DNA from: Hyphomonadaceae bacterium JAD_PAG50586_4
Lineage (GTDB): Bacteria; Pseudomonadota; Alphaproteobacteria; Caulobacterales; Aquidulcibacteraceae
Assembly (NCBI GenBank): GCA_023242925.1
Contig: CP096134.1
Location: 3,739,501 to 3,803,500 of the forward strand
DNA: 64,000 nt
Direction: 5' to 3'
The notes beneath the pieces are model-generated. The model saw only the letters and a list, made by a program, of their open reading frames with translations, made no database searches and was not told the DNA's origin. How positions within the stretch are numbered: the stretch's first letter is position 1; each line of letters begins with the position of its first letter. A program made the translations under genes and the position numbers. This document shows, piece after piece, positions 44,252-51,504 of the stretch.

Positions 44252-45127
44252 GTGCCCTCCTGGTCTCTATTGGAAGTCGCAATCGAGCCAAGGTCGGCAT
44301 CAGATGCCGATCTTCTGAATACCGCGCTCTCCGGTCTCGTCGCCAATGATTCACAGCTCGGCTTCGCCCGAGACAAGGAAAGCGGGCTGTTCCTCCTCGG
44401 TGGGATGAGCGAAAATCACCTGGACGTCGCCATAACGCGCCTGCGTGACAGCGACAGTGTCCAGTTCACCGTCGGCGCGCCTCAAGTCGCGTACCGCGAA
44501 CAAATCGGGCGCGCGGTCCGTATCGACTACGTTCACAAGCGTATGATCGGTCCAGAGTATGCGAAAGTCGTTATCGACTTTGCGCCTGCGAAAGAAGGCA
44601 CAGGGTTCACATTCGAGAACAAAGCGGGCGGCGCCGTGCCAAGCGAGTTCGTGCCCGGCGTGGAAAAAGGCCTAGAAATCGCGCGTCAAAACGGTGTTCG
44701 CGCCGGTTTCCCGTTGATCGATTGCACGGCCACTTTGGTGGACGGCGCCTATCACGACATCGACTCCTCACCGCGAACATTCCAAATCGCCGCACAAGGC
44801 GCAGTACGTGAACTCAAAGAAAAGGGTGATGTCCAACTCGCCGAGCCCGTGATGACCGTCGAATTGGTGGCACCAGAGAAGTTCATCGGCGTGATAGTCA
44901 GCGATCTGCACTCTCGGCGCGGTGTGATCCAAGATCAACGTGTGAGCGATGGAACGGCTGCGCTTAGCGCCGCTGTGCCGCTCGCAAATATGTTCGGCTA
45001 CGTGAACATCTTGAACCGTATCAGCGACGGTCGCGGCACCTACACGATGCAATTCCGCGAATATCGAACCATCCCGCTTCCCGACGACGATCCGCCCTTT
45101 CCGCCAGCCATCGGAATGCGGGCCTAG
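44252..45127 (+). CDS. Free-standing EF-G domains III-IV-V (no GTPase domain)
   Basis: 291 residues, GTG start with GGAG seven bases upstream. Domain III: LLEVAIEPRSASDADLLNTA and LFLLGGMSENHLDVAITRL. Between III and IV: FTVGAPQVAYREQIGRAVRI. Domain IV: FENKAGGAVPSEFVPGVEKG, IDCTATLVDGAYHDIDSSPR, with the tip motif YHDIDSS conserved. Domain V: EPVMTVELVAPEKFIGVIVS and DLHSRRGVIQDQRVSDG. It begins almost exactly where domain III begins in EF-G, and the G domain and domain II are absent. The stretch upstream has no G-domain remnant. Role unknown; perhaps a ribosome-A-site mimic or regulator. Flanked on both sides by the repeat (R23, R24). Confidence 0.88.
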   Translation: MPSWSLLEVAIEPRSASDADLLNTALSGLVANDSQLGFARDKESGLFLLGGMSENHLDVAITRLRDSDSVQFTVGAPQVAYREQIGRAVRIDYVHKRMIGPEYAKVVIDFAPAKEGTGFTFENKAGGAVPSEFVPGVEKGLEIARQNGVRAGFPLIDCTATLVDGAYHDIDSSPRTFQIAAQGAVRELKEKGDVQLAEPVMTVELVAPEKFIGVIVSDLHSRRGVIQDQRVSDGTAALSAAVPLANMFGYVNILNRISDGRGTYTMQFREYRTIPLPDDDPPFPPAIGMRA

Positions 45128-45144
45128 TCCCGGATGACCCGTAA

Positions 45145-45250
45145 GGGCCATGGTGCGCTATCGGCGAATTTTTCCGAGCGGCTGACGCGCTCCAATCCCG
45201 TCGCTCGCGCCCTGCCCGTCAATTCGGCACGCTCTCGCCGAGAGCAGTCG
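45145..45250 (+). repeat. Dispersed oriented repeat, copy R24 (type B)
   Basis: GGGCCATGGTGCGCTATCGG, CGAATTTTTCCGAGCGGC, hairpin GAGCG/CGCTC, GCCCTGCCCGTCAATTCGG and CTCTCGCCGAGAGCAG. Short outer pair GACC/GGTC. It lies between the EF-G-like gene stop (45,127) and the stop of the convergent gene at 45,252. Confidence 0.92.
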
Positions 45251-45251
45251 G

Positions 45252-45678
45252 TCAGAATACGGCAGGCTTACATTGGAAACACTGCATTAATAAGCTCAGA
45301 ATCCGACGTCCAGAAGCATCAACAAACGTCAGACCGCTCTCAACGTTAACTTCAACTCTAATATCAGAATGATCTGGAGGGAGCCTGCCAAGTTGATAGC
45401 CGCGTCCTATGCCTGCCAAGTACCAGCTTGAATGTGTCTGCTTTGTGCCCTCGACCAGCGCAACAACGTCACCACAACGGTATGACCGAAAATACTCCAT
45501 TTCAACTGACAATTCGAAAGGCGCCTGCACCCCATCAACATGGCATGTGAACCCGGGCAGAGAGATATCTTGTACTCTTGTGAATGACGAGAATCCGATG
45601 CCGCTAACCAGCGCTGTTACGGCGAGAAATACTCCGGAGGCGGCAACTGTGACAGCGGCCGCGGCCCGCCCCCACCAT
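45252..45678 (-). CDS. Hypothetical protein with N-terminal helix (start uncertain)
   Basis: A minus-strand frame reads back from the stop at 45,252 through APFELSVEMEYFRSYRCGDV and SGIGFSSFTRVQDISLPGFT to a hydrophobic AAAAVTVAASGVFLAVTALV segment, with no start codon in the same frame. If the C5 run at 45,669-45,673 is really four bases, the ATG at 45,678 would open the gene (MVGRAAAAVTVAASG). The frame overlaps the next membrane gene's 3' end. No family recognised. Confidence 0.45.
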
Positions 45679-46093
45679 GGTCGGTCAGAAAAAACGGTCC
45701 CGATTTTCGATATGCAATCCTTCCAAGAGTAATCAGCAGAACCATCGCTGCCAGGGCCACGAGAAATACTCGATTGAAGCCATCAAGTGGAAGCTCGCGC
45801 CCCACCCAAACCGACCAAGCTATGCCAAGAGGCGCAATCAGTAAGGTGCTTCGCCATAACCAGGTTATGATCAAATCGAAGAGCGGCCCCAGCACCACTT
45901 TTGCAAAATAAGCGAGTAAGAGCCAAACGCCCACCCACAGGAAGATTTGCGCCCCTGGTATTGCTGCATCGGCAGCCGAAAATGGAAACACATAAAATGC
46001 TCCGCTTTCGGCGGTCTGGCCGAACACGAACAGGTATGACCACGCAATAGCCAGCGTAGTTGTTACGCCCAAGAAGCGTAAGTGCGCGTCCAT
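45617..46093 (-). CDS. Multi-helix membrane protein, hypothetical
   Basis: 158 residues from the ATG at 46,093. At least four helices: FLGVTTTLAIAWSYLFVFGQ, AQIFLWVGVWLLLAYFAKVV, LIITWLWRSTLLIAPLGIAW and RVFLVALAAMVLLITLGRIA. The C-terminus is proline- and glycine-rich (GGGGPRPLSQLPPPEYF). No family recognised. It lies between copy R24 with its neighbour gene and the IS91-type element. Confidence 0.6.
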   Translation of the reverse strand: MDAHLRFLGVTTTLAIAWSYLFVFGQTAESGAFYVFPFSAADAAIPGAQIFLWVGVWLLLAYFAKVVLGPLFDLIITWLWRSTLLIAPLGIAWSVWVGRELPLDGFNRVFLVALAAMVLLITLGRIAYRKSGPFFLTDHGGGGPRPLSQLPPPEYFSP

Positions 46094-46154
46094 GCCGCCC
46101 CCACCCGATAATCCCAGCCTGTATTTCATAACAAGAAAGTCAGCGGGAAACCAT

Positions 46155-46180
46155 CAACGTCGCTAATGGGCCAATGGACT
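46155..46180 (+). repeat. Truncated 5' end of a repeat copy (R25) at the IS91 flank
   Basis: ACGTCGCTAATGGGCCAATG has the outer arm and GGGCCA box of the dispersed repeat and then diverges into ACTAACCCGCTCCCGCGGGA. The rest of the copy is not present on either side of the mobile element. It may mark where the IS91-type element inserted. Confidence 0.45.
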
Positions 46181-46292
46181 AACCCGCTCCCGCGGGACGC
46201 AGATTCTGCAAGCGCTTGCGCCAGCGCCATCACCTCCTGTCTGAGGGCTGCGCCCGGATGGGCCGGGTCGCGCCCAGACGGGAGACCCAGCC

Positions 46293-47171
46293 ATGGCCGA
46301 CGCGCCTCCGATCCATCCTCTCCGCCAGCGCATGATCGAAGACATGACGCTTCGAGGCCTCAACAGCGCCTCGCAGAAGACCTACCTCCGTGCGGTCCGC
46401 GCGTGCTGCACCCATACGGGGCGCAAGCCTGCTGAGCTTACAGCCGAAGACGCGCGGTCCTTTCTGCTGCATTTGCAACGGCAAGGTCTCAGCATCGGCT
46501 CCATCAACAGTCACGCGACCTCTCTGCGCTTCTTCATGCGGGTGACGCTCGGCGCCAGCGCCGACATGGATCGCGTGCCAATCCTCAAGGAGCGTCGCGC
46601 CCTTCCCGCCATCCTCACGCCAGCGGAGGTGGCGCGCATCATCGCCGCAGCGCCCGGACTCAAATATCGCACAGCCATCAGCGTCACATACGGCGCGGGC
46701 CTGCGCGCTTCCGAGACCGCTTCTCTCAAGGTCTGTCATATCGACAGCAGCGCCATGACGCTCAGTATCGAGCAAGGCAAGGGGCGCAAGGATCGCAAAG
46801 CCAAGTTGTCGCCGCAGCTTTTGGCGACTCTGCGCGCCTGGTGGATGGCGGAGCGACCCAAGCTTTGGCTCTTCCCAAGCCGCAGCGGCATTCTCAATCC
46901 GATCAGCCCACGTCAGCTCTCACGTCAATTCATGCACGCGGTCGACGCCGCCGATATCGACAAGCGAGGGCGACGCATCACGCTGCATACGCTCAGGCAT
47001 TCCTTCGCCACCCATCTGCTCGATGCAGGCGTCGACATCCGCGTCATCCAAGTCATGCTTGGCCACGCCAAGCTGGAGACGACCTCGATCTATACGCAGG
47101 TGTCGCCAAAGCTGATGCAGGCAGCCCAAAGCCCGTACGATAGCTTGCCGTCGATCGACACGCCGCCTTGA
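46293..47171 (+). CDS. Tyrosine recombinase of the IS91-type element
   Basis: 292 residues. N-terminal SAM-like core-binding domain (LRQRMIEDMTLRGLNSASQK). Catalytic residues in order: Arg in YGAGLRASETASL, Lys in QGKGRKDRKAKL, H-x-x-R in TLHTLRHSFATHL, His in VMLGHAKLETT and Tyr in TSIYTQV. All are present, so the enzyme looks active. In this branch of IS91 it may resolve or assist transposition. Followed by the transposase after six bases. Confidence 0.9.
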   Translation: MADAPPIHPLRQRMIEDMTLRGLNSASQKTYLRAVRACCTHTGRKPAELTAEDARSFLLHLQRQGLSIGSINSHATSLRFFMRVTLGASADMDRVPILKERRALPAILTPAEVARIIAAAPGLKYRTAISVTYGAGLRASETASLKVCHIDSSAMTLSIEQGKGRKDRKAKLSPQLLATLRAWWMAERPKLWLFPSRSGILNPISPRQLSRQFMHAVDAADIDKRGRRITLHTLRHSFATHLLDAGVDIRVIQVMLGHAKLETTSIYTQVSPKLMQAAQSPYDSLPSIDTPP

Positions 47172-47177
47172 TCGCCC

Positions 47178-48368
47178 GTGCCACGCTCGGATCTGGAGGT
47201 CGCGGATATCTTCCGCGCCCTCGGGCCGGTTTATCGCGCGCGTAACGCCGGACATCTCAGTCTCGGCCAATTGCGCGTCATGTCAGCGATCGAGACCTGC
47301 CGCACAGCAGCACTCGGCGGCCATGTCAGCCGATGCGAAGACTGCGCCCACATCGATGTGGCCTACAATTCATGCCGCAACCGCCACTGTCCCAAATGTC
47401 AGGCGGCGGCCGCGTACGATTGGCTTGAGGCGCGTCGCGCCGAGCTGCTGCCAGTCGCCTATTATCATGTCGTCTTCACGCTGCCCGCGCCGATCGCCGA
47501 CATCGCCTATACCAACAAAGCGGTGATCTATAACGCGCTGTTCAAGGCCGCCTCCGAAGCGCTGCTTACCATCGCCGCAGATCCCAAACACCTGGGCGCT
47601 AAGATCGGCGTCACCATGGTGCTGCACACCTGGGGCTCAGCGCTCACGCATCATCCGCACATGCATTGCATCGTGCCGGGTGGAGGCATTGCACCAGATG
47701 GCGAGCGCTGGATTCCCTGTCGGCCAAATTTCTTTCTGCCGGTGCGCGTGCTCTCGCGACTGTTTCGGCGTCTCATGCTGCAACGCCTTGTCGCCGCGCA
47801 CGGCGACGGCGCGCTCCGCTTCTTCGGCGATCATGCCAATCTCAGCGACATCGATGCATTTCGCGCCTTCTTGAAGCCGCTCCATCGCAGCGATTGGGTG
47901 GTCTACGCCAAGCGCCCTTTCGCGGGGCCTGATCAAGTGCTCTCGTATCTCGCGCGCTACACCCATCGCGTCGCTATCGCCAACAGCCGGCTCGTCGCCT
48001 TCGAAGCGGGCCGCATCACTTTCAAATGGAAGGATTATCGGCGCGAGGGCCAAGATCGCTACGGCCTGATGACGCTCGACGGCGCCGACTTCATCCGCCG
48101 CTTCCTGCTGCACGTTCTCCCCGACGGCTTTCATCGCATTCGACATTACGGTCTCTTTGCCAACGGCGCGCGCGCCGACAATATCGCGCTCGCCCGACGC
48201 TTGCTTGACGCGCTGCCGCCAGCGCCGCCGCCGGCAGAGCCGGACGCGGCGCCCGCGCCGAAGCCCTGCCCATGCTGCGGCGGCCGTCTCATCTTGATCG
48301 AAGCCTTCGAGCGCCCACGCACGCCGCAACGCCGCGCAGCTTCACCTCTGTGGTGCGACACATCATGA
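47178..48368 (+). CDS. IS91-family HUH transposase
   Basis: 396 residues. N-terminal zinc-finger region: RCEDCAHIDVAYNSCRNRHC then PKCQ. HUH motif: THHPHMHCIVPGGGI. Catalytic Tyr in the helix LSYLARYTHRVAIANSRLVA. C-terminus with CPCCGGRL, another Cys cluster. It nicks single-stranded DNA and moves the element by rolling-circle replication. Intact, so the element may be mobile. Confidence 0.92.
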   Translation: MPRSDLEVADIFRALGPVYRARNAGHLSLGQLRVMSAIETCRTAALGGHVSRCEDCAHIDVAYNSCRNRHCPKCQAAAAYDWLEARRAELLPVAYYHVVFTLPAPIADIAYTNKAVIYNALFKAASEALLTIAADPKHLGAKIGVTMVLHTWGSALTHHPHMHCIVPGGGIAPDGERWIPCRPNFFLPVRVLSRLFRRLMLQRLVAAHGDGALRFFGDHANLSDIDAFRAFLKPLHRSDWVVYAKRPFAGPDQVLSYLARYTHRVAIANSRLVAFEAGRITFKWKDYRREGQDRYGLMTLDGADFIRRFLLHVLPDGFHRIRHYGLFANGARADNIALARRLLDALPPAPPPAEPDAAPAPKPCPCCGGRLILIEAFERPRTPQRRAASPLWCDTS

Positions 48369-49449
48369 GCATGGCGAAATTTCACCGACATCATCGGCGT
48401 TCAAGAAGCGCGCGACGTTCGCGCGAAGCACCCTCACGCTTTGTGCACACGGCCGCGCGCCGCAATCCGCGCTCGCGTCCCCCTTCAACGATGATCTTCA
48501 TGCTATTGCGTCAAACAGCGCGCGTGCACAGCGTCGCTCAACCGACTTGCGCGTCACCGCCGACACCAAGGCTCGCGCTCAAATCCCCATAGCGCTTAGC
48601 GCTGCATCCCGCGGGTCAGCCATTGAGCTTTCTACGACACCCGCCCTCAATGGGGCGGACAGATTTGCGCGTGGGCGGGCGTCCTAGAAACCTAAACAAT
48701 CCCCGCCAGCGTGACGTATTCCTACCGATGTCCGCAATTGAGCGCATCCCTGCCCCGCTCTGGCAACAGCGTGGCGTGACGGGCAACATCATCCGGTGCG
48801 CGAGATAAGCAAGGGCCTGCTCGACCGCTGAGCGTGCAGAATGGCGTCGGCGCTGTCGTCATCGTCGTGCTGGACTGGCCTTTGAACCCGCCTTGCTGTT
48901 CTTAGCGTTCGCGCTTTTGTGGTTCGTGCGATGCTCGTGGCGCTCGCGGCGATGCAGATCGCGCTCACACCCCGATAACTCAGGTCGCGTATTTTTGCGT
49001 TTGTGTGCGCGGCCTTCGTGACGCGATGGCGTCATAAGCTGCGCCCCATCGCCTCCCAGCGAGTTTCCGAACGACGCTTGCGGTAGCGATTGCGGGTTGG
49101 CACAGCCGCGCTAATTCTCTGAAAAATCTCAGCCTGAGGTTTGGCAGTTTTTCGCGTAAGCTCATGATTTCGTGGCGAGGGGCTGATCTCTCCGGGGTCG
49201 CCACTCCCTTCGAACGCGGTTGATTTCATTTAGTCTTGACCAAGCTTTAGCACTGGGTTTGACACTTCGTATTCGACACACGTTCGGCAAGCCCCGACTA
49301 CGCGCGTCAGTTCGTTCAATTGCTCCGGCAATCTGTGCCCTCGTTCAGCAACGCTACGAAGATGATTGTAGCAGCGTCCATTGGGTCGGTTTGCGGAAAC
49401 TGTCACAAACCGCCTGTAGGCACGCGGGCGCACAACGGGAATCACAAAA
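48369..49449. other. 1.1 kb without a convincing gene
   Basis: Short openings on both strands have skewed composition (Arg/Ser-rich) and no recognisable domains, and look like non-coding shadow. It may contain the right end of the IS91-type element. I see no RNA gene, no repeat copy and no terminator. A CTGTCAC at 49,400 in front of the phytase gene might be half of a Pho box, but no matching second half is seen. Confidence 0.5.
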
Positions 49450-51501
49450 ATGCAAAAGACTTGGCTCGCTGGATTGTTCGCAACCGCAGCGCTCGCGGGC
49501 TGTGCGAGCGGCGGCGCGACGACCACACCTTCTCTCACCGCGATCGCTGAAACCGCACCGACTGAGCAATCCGACGCAAACACCGCGCTGATCGTGCCGC
49601 GCGCAAATGGCGGCGGGTTGATCATTGGCTCAAGCGAAACCACCGGAATTGAACTCTACGGTCTCGACGGCGCGCGCGTGGGCGCGATCGCATCAGGCGC
49701 CGCCGTTGGCGTTGACGCGCGCTATGGCGCACCTGCCGTAAATGCGTGGGTGGTCGCCACACTTGACGGTGCGACCAATCAATTGCGCCTGTTCGAGTTG
49801 AACGCCGAAACCGGAATCGGCCGCGAGCGCACCGCCCGCGCGCTGCCGGTTGGCTTCGCGGGCGAAAGCCTCTGCCTCTATCGCGACGCACGCGACCAGA
49901 CGCTTTATGCATTCGCACTCGGCGCTGCGGGCCAAGTCGCGCAATACATGATTGGCGAACGCAATGGCGGCTTTGACGCCACATTGGTGCGTGAATTGCG
50001 CGTCGCCTCGGAGGCATCCTATTGCACCTCTGACGACGCGACCGGCGATCTCTATGTGGCCGAGCAAGGGGTGGGATTCTGGCGCTTTGACGCCGATCCG
50101 GAAGCCGAAGTCGTGCCGCAGCTGATCGACGCGGTACGCCTCGGCCACATCACCGAGGAAGCAGGCGGCCTCGCAGTCTATAATGCGGGCACGGCCAACT
50201 ATCTCGTCGGCTCCGACGCCTCAGCCAGTCAATTCCACGTCTATGACCGCAACAACGATCACGCTTACGTCGGCAGCTTTACATTGGGCGCCGGCGCTAG
50301 CGTCGACAGCGTGGAAGCAGCGGGCGGTCTCAATGCGTCAAGCTTCGCGTTTTCGGCCCGTTTCGCGCAAGGCGCTCTGGTCGCGACCGACGACGAAAAT
50401 GACGGCGGCACGAATTACAAACTGATTTCGTGGGCCGACATTGCGGGCGCGCTCAATCTGAGTGCCGGTACGGCGCAAGACCCACGTACGCCGCCGCAAT
50501 CATCGATGGCGATCGTGCATCCGCTCACCGAAACGACCCCGGTCGAAACCGACGGCGACAGCGCGGACGATCCCGCCATCTGGGTCGACCGCAACGATCC
50601 AACGCGCAGCATCGTCATCGGCACGCAGAAGCAATCGGGCCTTTACGTCTATGATCTCCAAGGCCGCGTGCTGCAATTCCTGCCGGACGGCCGCATGAAC
50701 AATGTCGATGTGCGTGACAATTTCCGCCTCGGCAGCCAGGCCGTCTCGCTCGTCGCCGCGAGCAATCGCACGACCGATGGCATCTCCATCTATCGCGTCG
50801 ATTCCGCGACACGTCGCTTGATCGATGTCGCCGATGGCGTCCAGCCAACCGGCTTCCTCGATCCGTACGGCCTCTGCATGTATCGCAGCGCCCGCACCAA
50901 CGACACGTATGTGTTCGTCAACGGCGATGTGGGCACGATGCGCCAATACCGCTTGAACGACGCTGGCAATGGCCGCGTACGCGCCACCCAAGTGCGCGAA
51001 ATCCCGTTTGCCTCGCAGACTGAAGGCTGCGTCGCCGACGACGAAACTGGCGTGCTCTATATTGGCGAAGAAGATGTCGGCCTCTGGCGCATTAGCGCCG
51101 AACCCGATGGCGGCACGGTCCCGACATCGTTCGCAACCGTCGAAGCCAACGATGCGCTGAAAGACGATCTCGAAGGTATTGGCCTTTATGATCTCGGCGG
51201 CGGCCGTGGCTACCTAATTGTCTCAAGCCAGGGCAACAACACCTACGCCGTATTCAACCGTGAAGGTAACAACGACTATATCGGCTCCTTCGCCGTGCTC
51301 GCAGACGCCGCGCGCGGCGTCGACGGCATCTCGGAGACCGATGGCCTTGAAGTGCTGAGCGCAAATCTGGGTGGGCCGTATGCAGGCGGCATCTTCATCG
51401 CGCAGGACGGCCGCAACATCGCGCCACAGGAATACCAGAACTTCAAACTGGTCCCGTGGTCGGTGATCGCTGAAGCGCTCGATCTGGAAACGCGGCAGTA
51501 A
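49450..51501 (+). CDS. Tandem-domain beta-propeller phytase (lipoprotein)
   Basis: 683 residues. Lipoprotein signal MQKTWLAGLFATAALAGCAS (lipobox LAGC). Two consecutive phytase propellers: about 45-335 and 340-680. The second carries the full active set: DSADDPAIWVDRNDPTRSIV, IGTQKQSGLYVYDLQGRVLQ, NNVDVRDNFRLG and EGCVADDETGVLYIGEEDVG, DDLEGIGLYD. The first is degenerate, as is common in dual-domain enzymes. It releases phosphate from phytate using calcium. The convergent neighbour is a TonB receptor, the usual partner. Confidence 0.92.
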   Translation: MQKTWLAGLFATAALAGCASGGATTTPSLTAIAETAPTEQSDANTALIVPRANGGGLIIGSSETTGIELYGLDGARVGAIASGAAVGVDARYGAPAVNAWVVATLDGATNQLRLFELNAETGIGRERTARALPVGFAGESLCLYRDARDQTLYAFALGAAGQVAQYMIGERNGGFDATLVRELRVASEASYCTSDDATGDLYVAEQGVGFWRFDADPEAEVVPQLIDAVRLGHITEEAGGLAVYNAGTANYLVGSDASASQFHVYDRNNDHAYVGSFTLGAGASVDSVEAAGGLNASSFAFSARFAQGALVATDDENDGGTNYKLISWADIAGALNLSAGTAQDPRTPPQSSMAIVHPLTETTPVETDGDSADDPAIWVDRNDPTRSIVIGTQKQSGLYVYDLQGRVLQFLPDGRMNNVDVRDNFRLGSQAVSLVAASNRTTDGISIYRVDSATRRLIDVADGVQPTGFLDPYGLCMYRSARTNDTYVFVNGDVGTMRQYRLNDAGNGRVRATQVREIPFASQTEGCVADDETGVLYIGEEDVGLWRISAEPDGGTVPTSFATVEANDALKDDLEGIGLYDLGGGRGYLIVSSQGNNTYAVFNREGNNDYIGSFAVLADAARGVDGISETDGLEVLSANLGGPYAGGIFIAQDGRNIAPQEYQNFKLVPWSVIAEALDLETRQ

Positions 51502-51504
51502 GAG

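Larger units (their letters stand above)
46180..48400 (+). mobile_element. IS91-family element with tyrosine recombinase (ends approximate)
   Basis: Two consecutive plus-strand genes six bases apart: a tyrosine recombinase and an HUH (Y1-type) transposase, the two-gene arrangement of the ISMno23/IS801-like branch of IS91. IS91 elements move by rolling circle, have no terminal inverted repeats and make no target duplication, so the ends cannot be fixed by eye. The left edge may be near the truncated repeat copy at 46,155-46,180; the right edge lies somewhere after 48,368. Confidence 0.75.

Noticed and set aside
285..45250. Reading the repeats as integron attC sites (cassette array lacking an integrase)
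   Set aside because: The size, orientation and one-gene spacing fit, but I cannot find the required GTTRRRY / RYYYAAC core boxes at the ends, genes lie in both directions, and the internal sequence is more conserved than in attC sites. Kept only as an analogy.
285..45250. Repeats as ordinary rho-independent terminators
   Set aside because: Copies also lie between divergent genes (R5, R11, R13, R23) and have no T-tract after the final stem.
46293..47171. Tyrosine recombinase as an integron integrase serving the array
   Set aside because: It lacks a visible integron-specific insert and is directly followed by an IS91 transposase, the known partner in this element type.
49400..49425. Pho box in front of the phytase
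   Set aside because: Only one CTGTCAC half-site is present; the second repeat at 11-bp spacing does not match.
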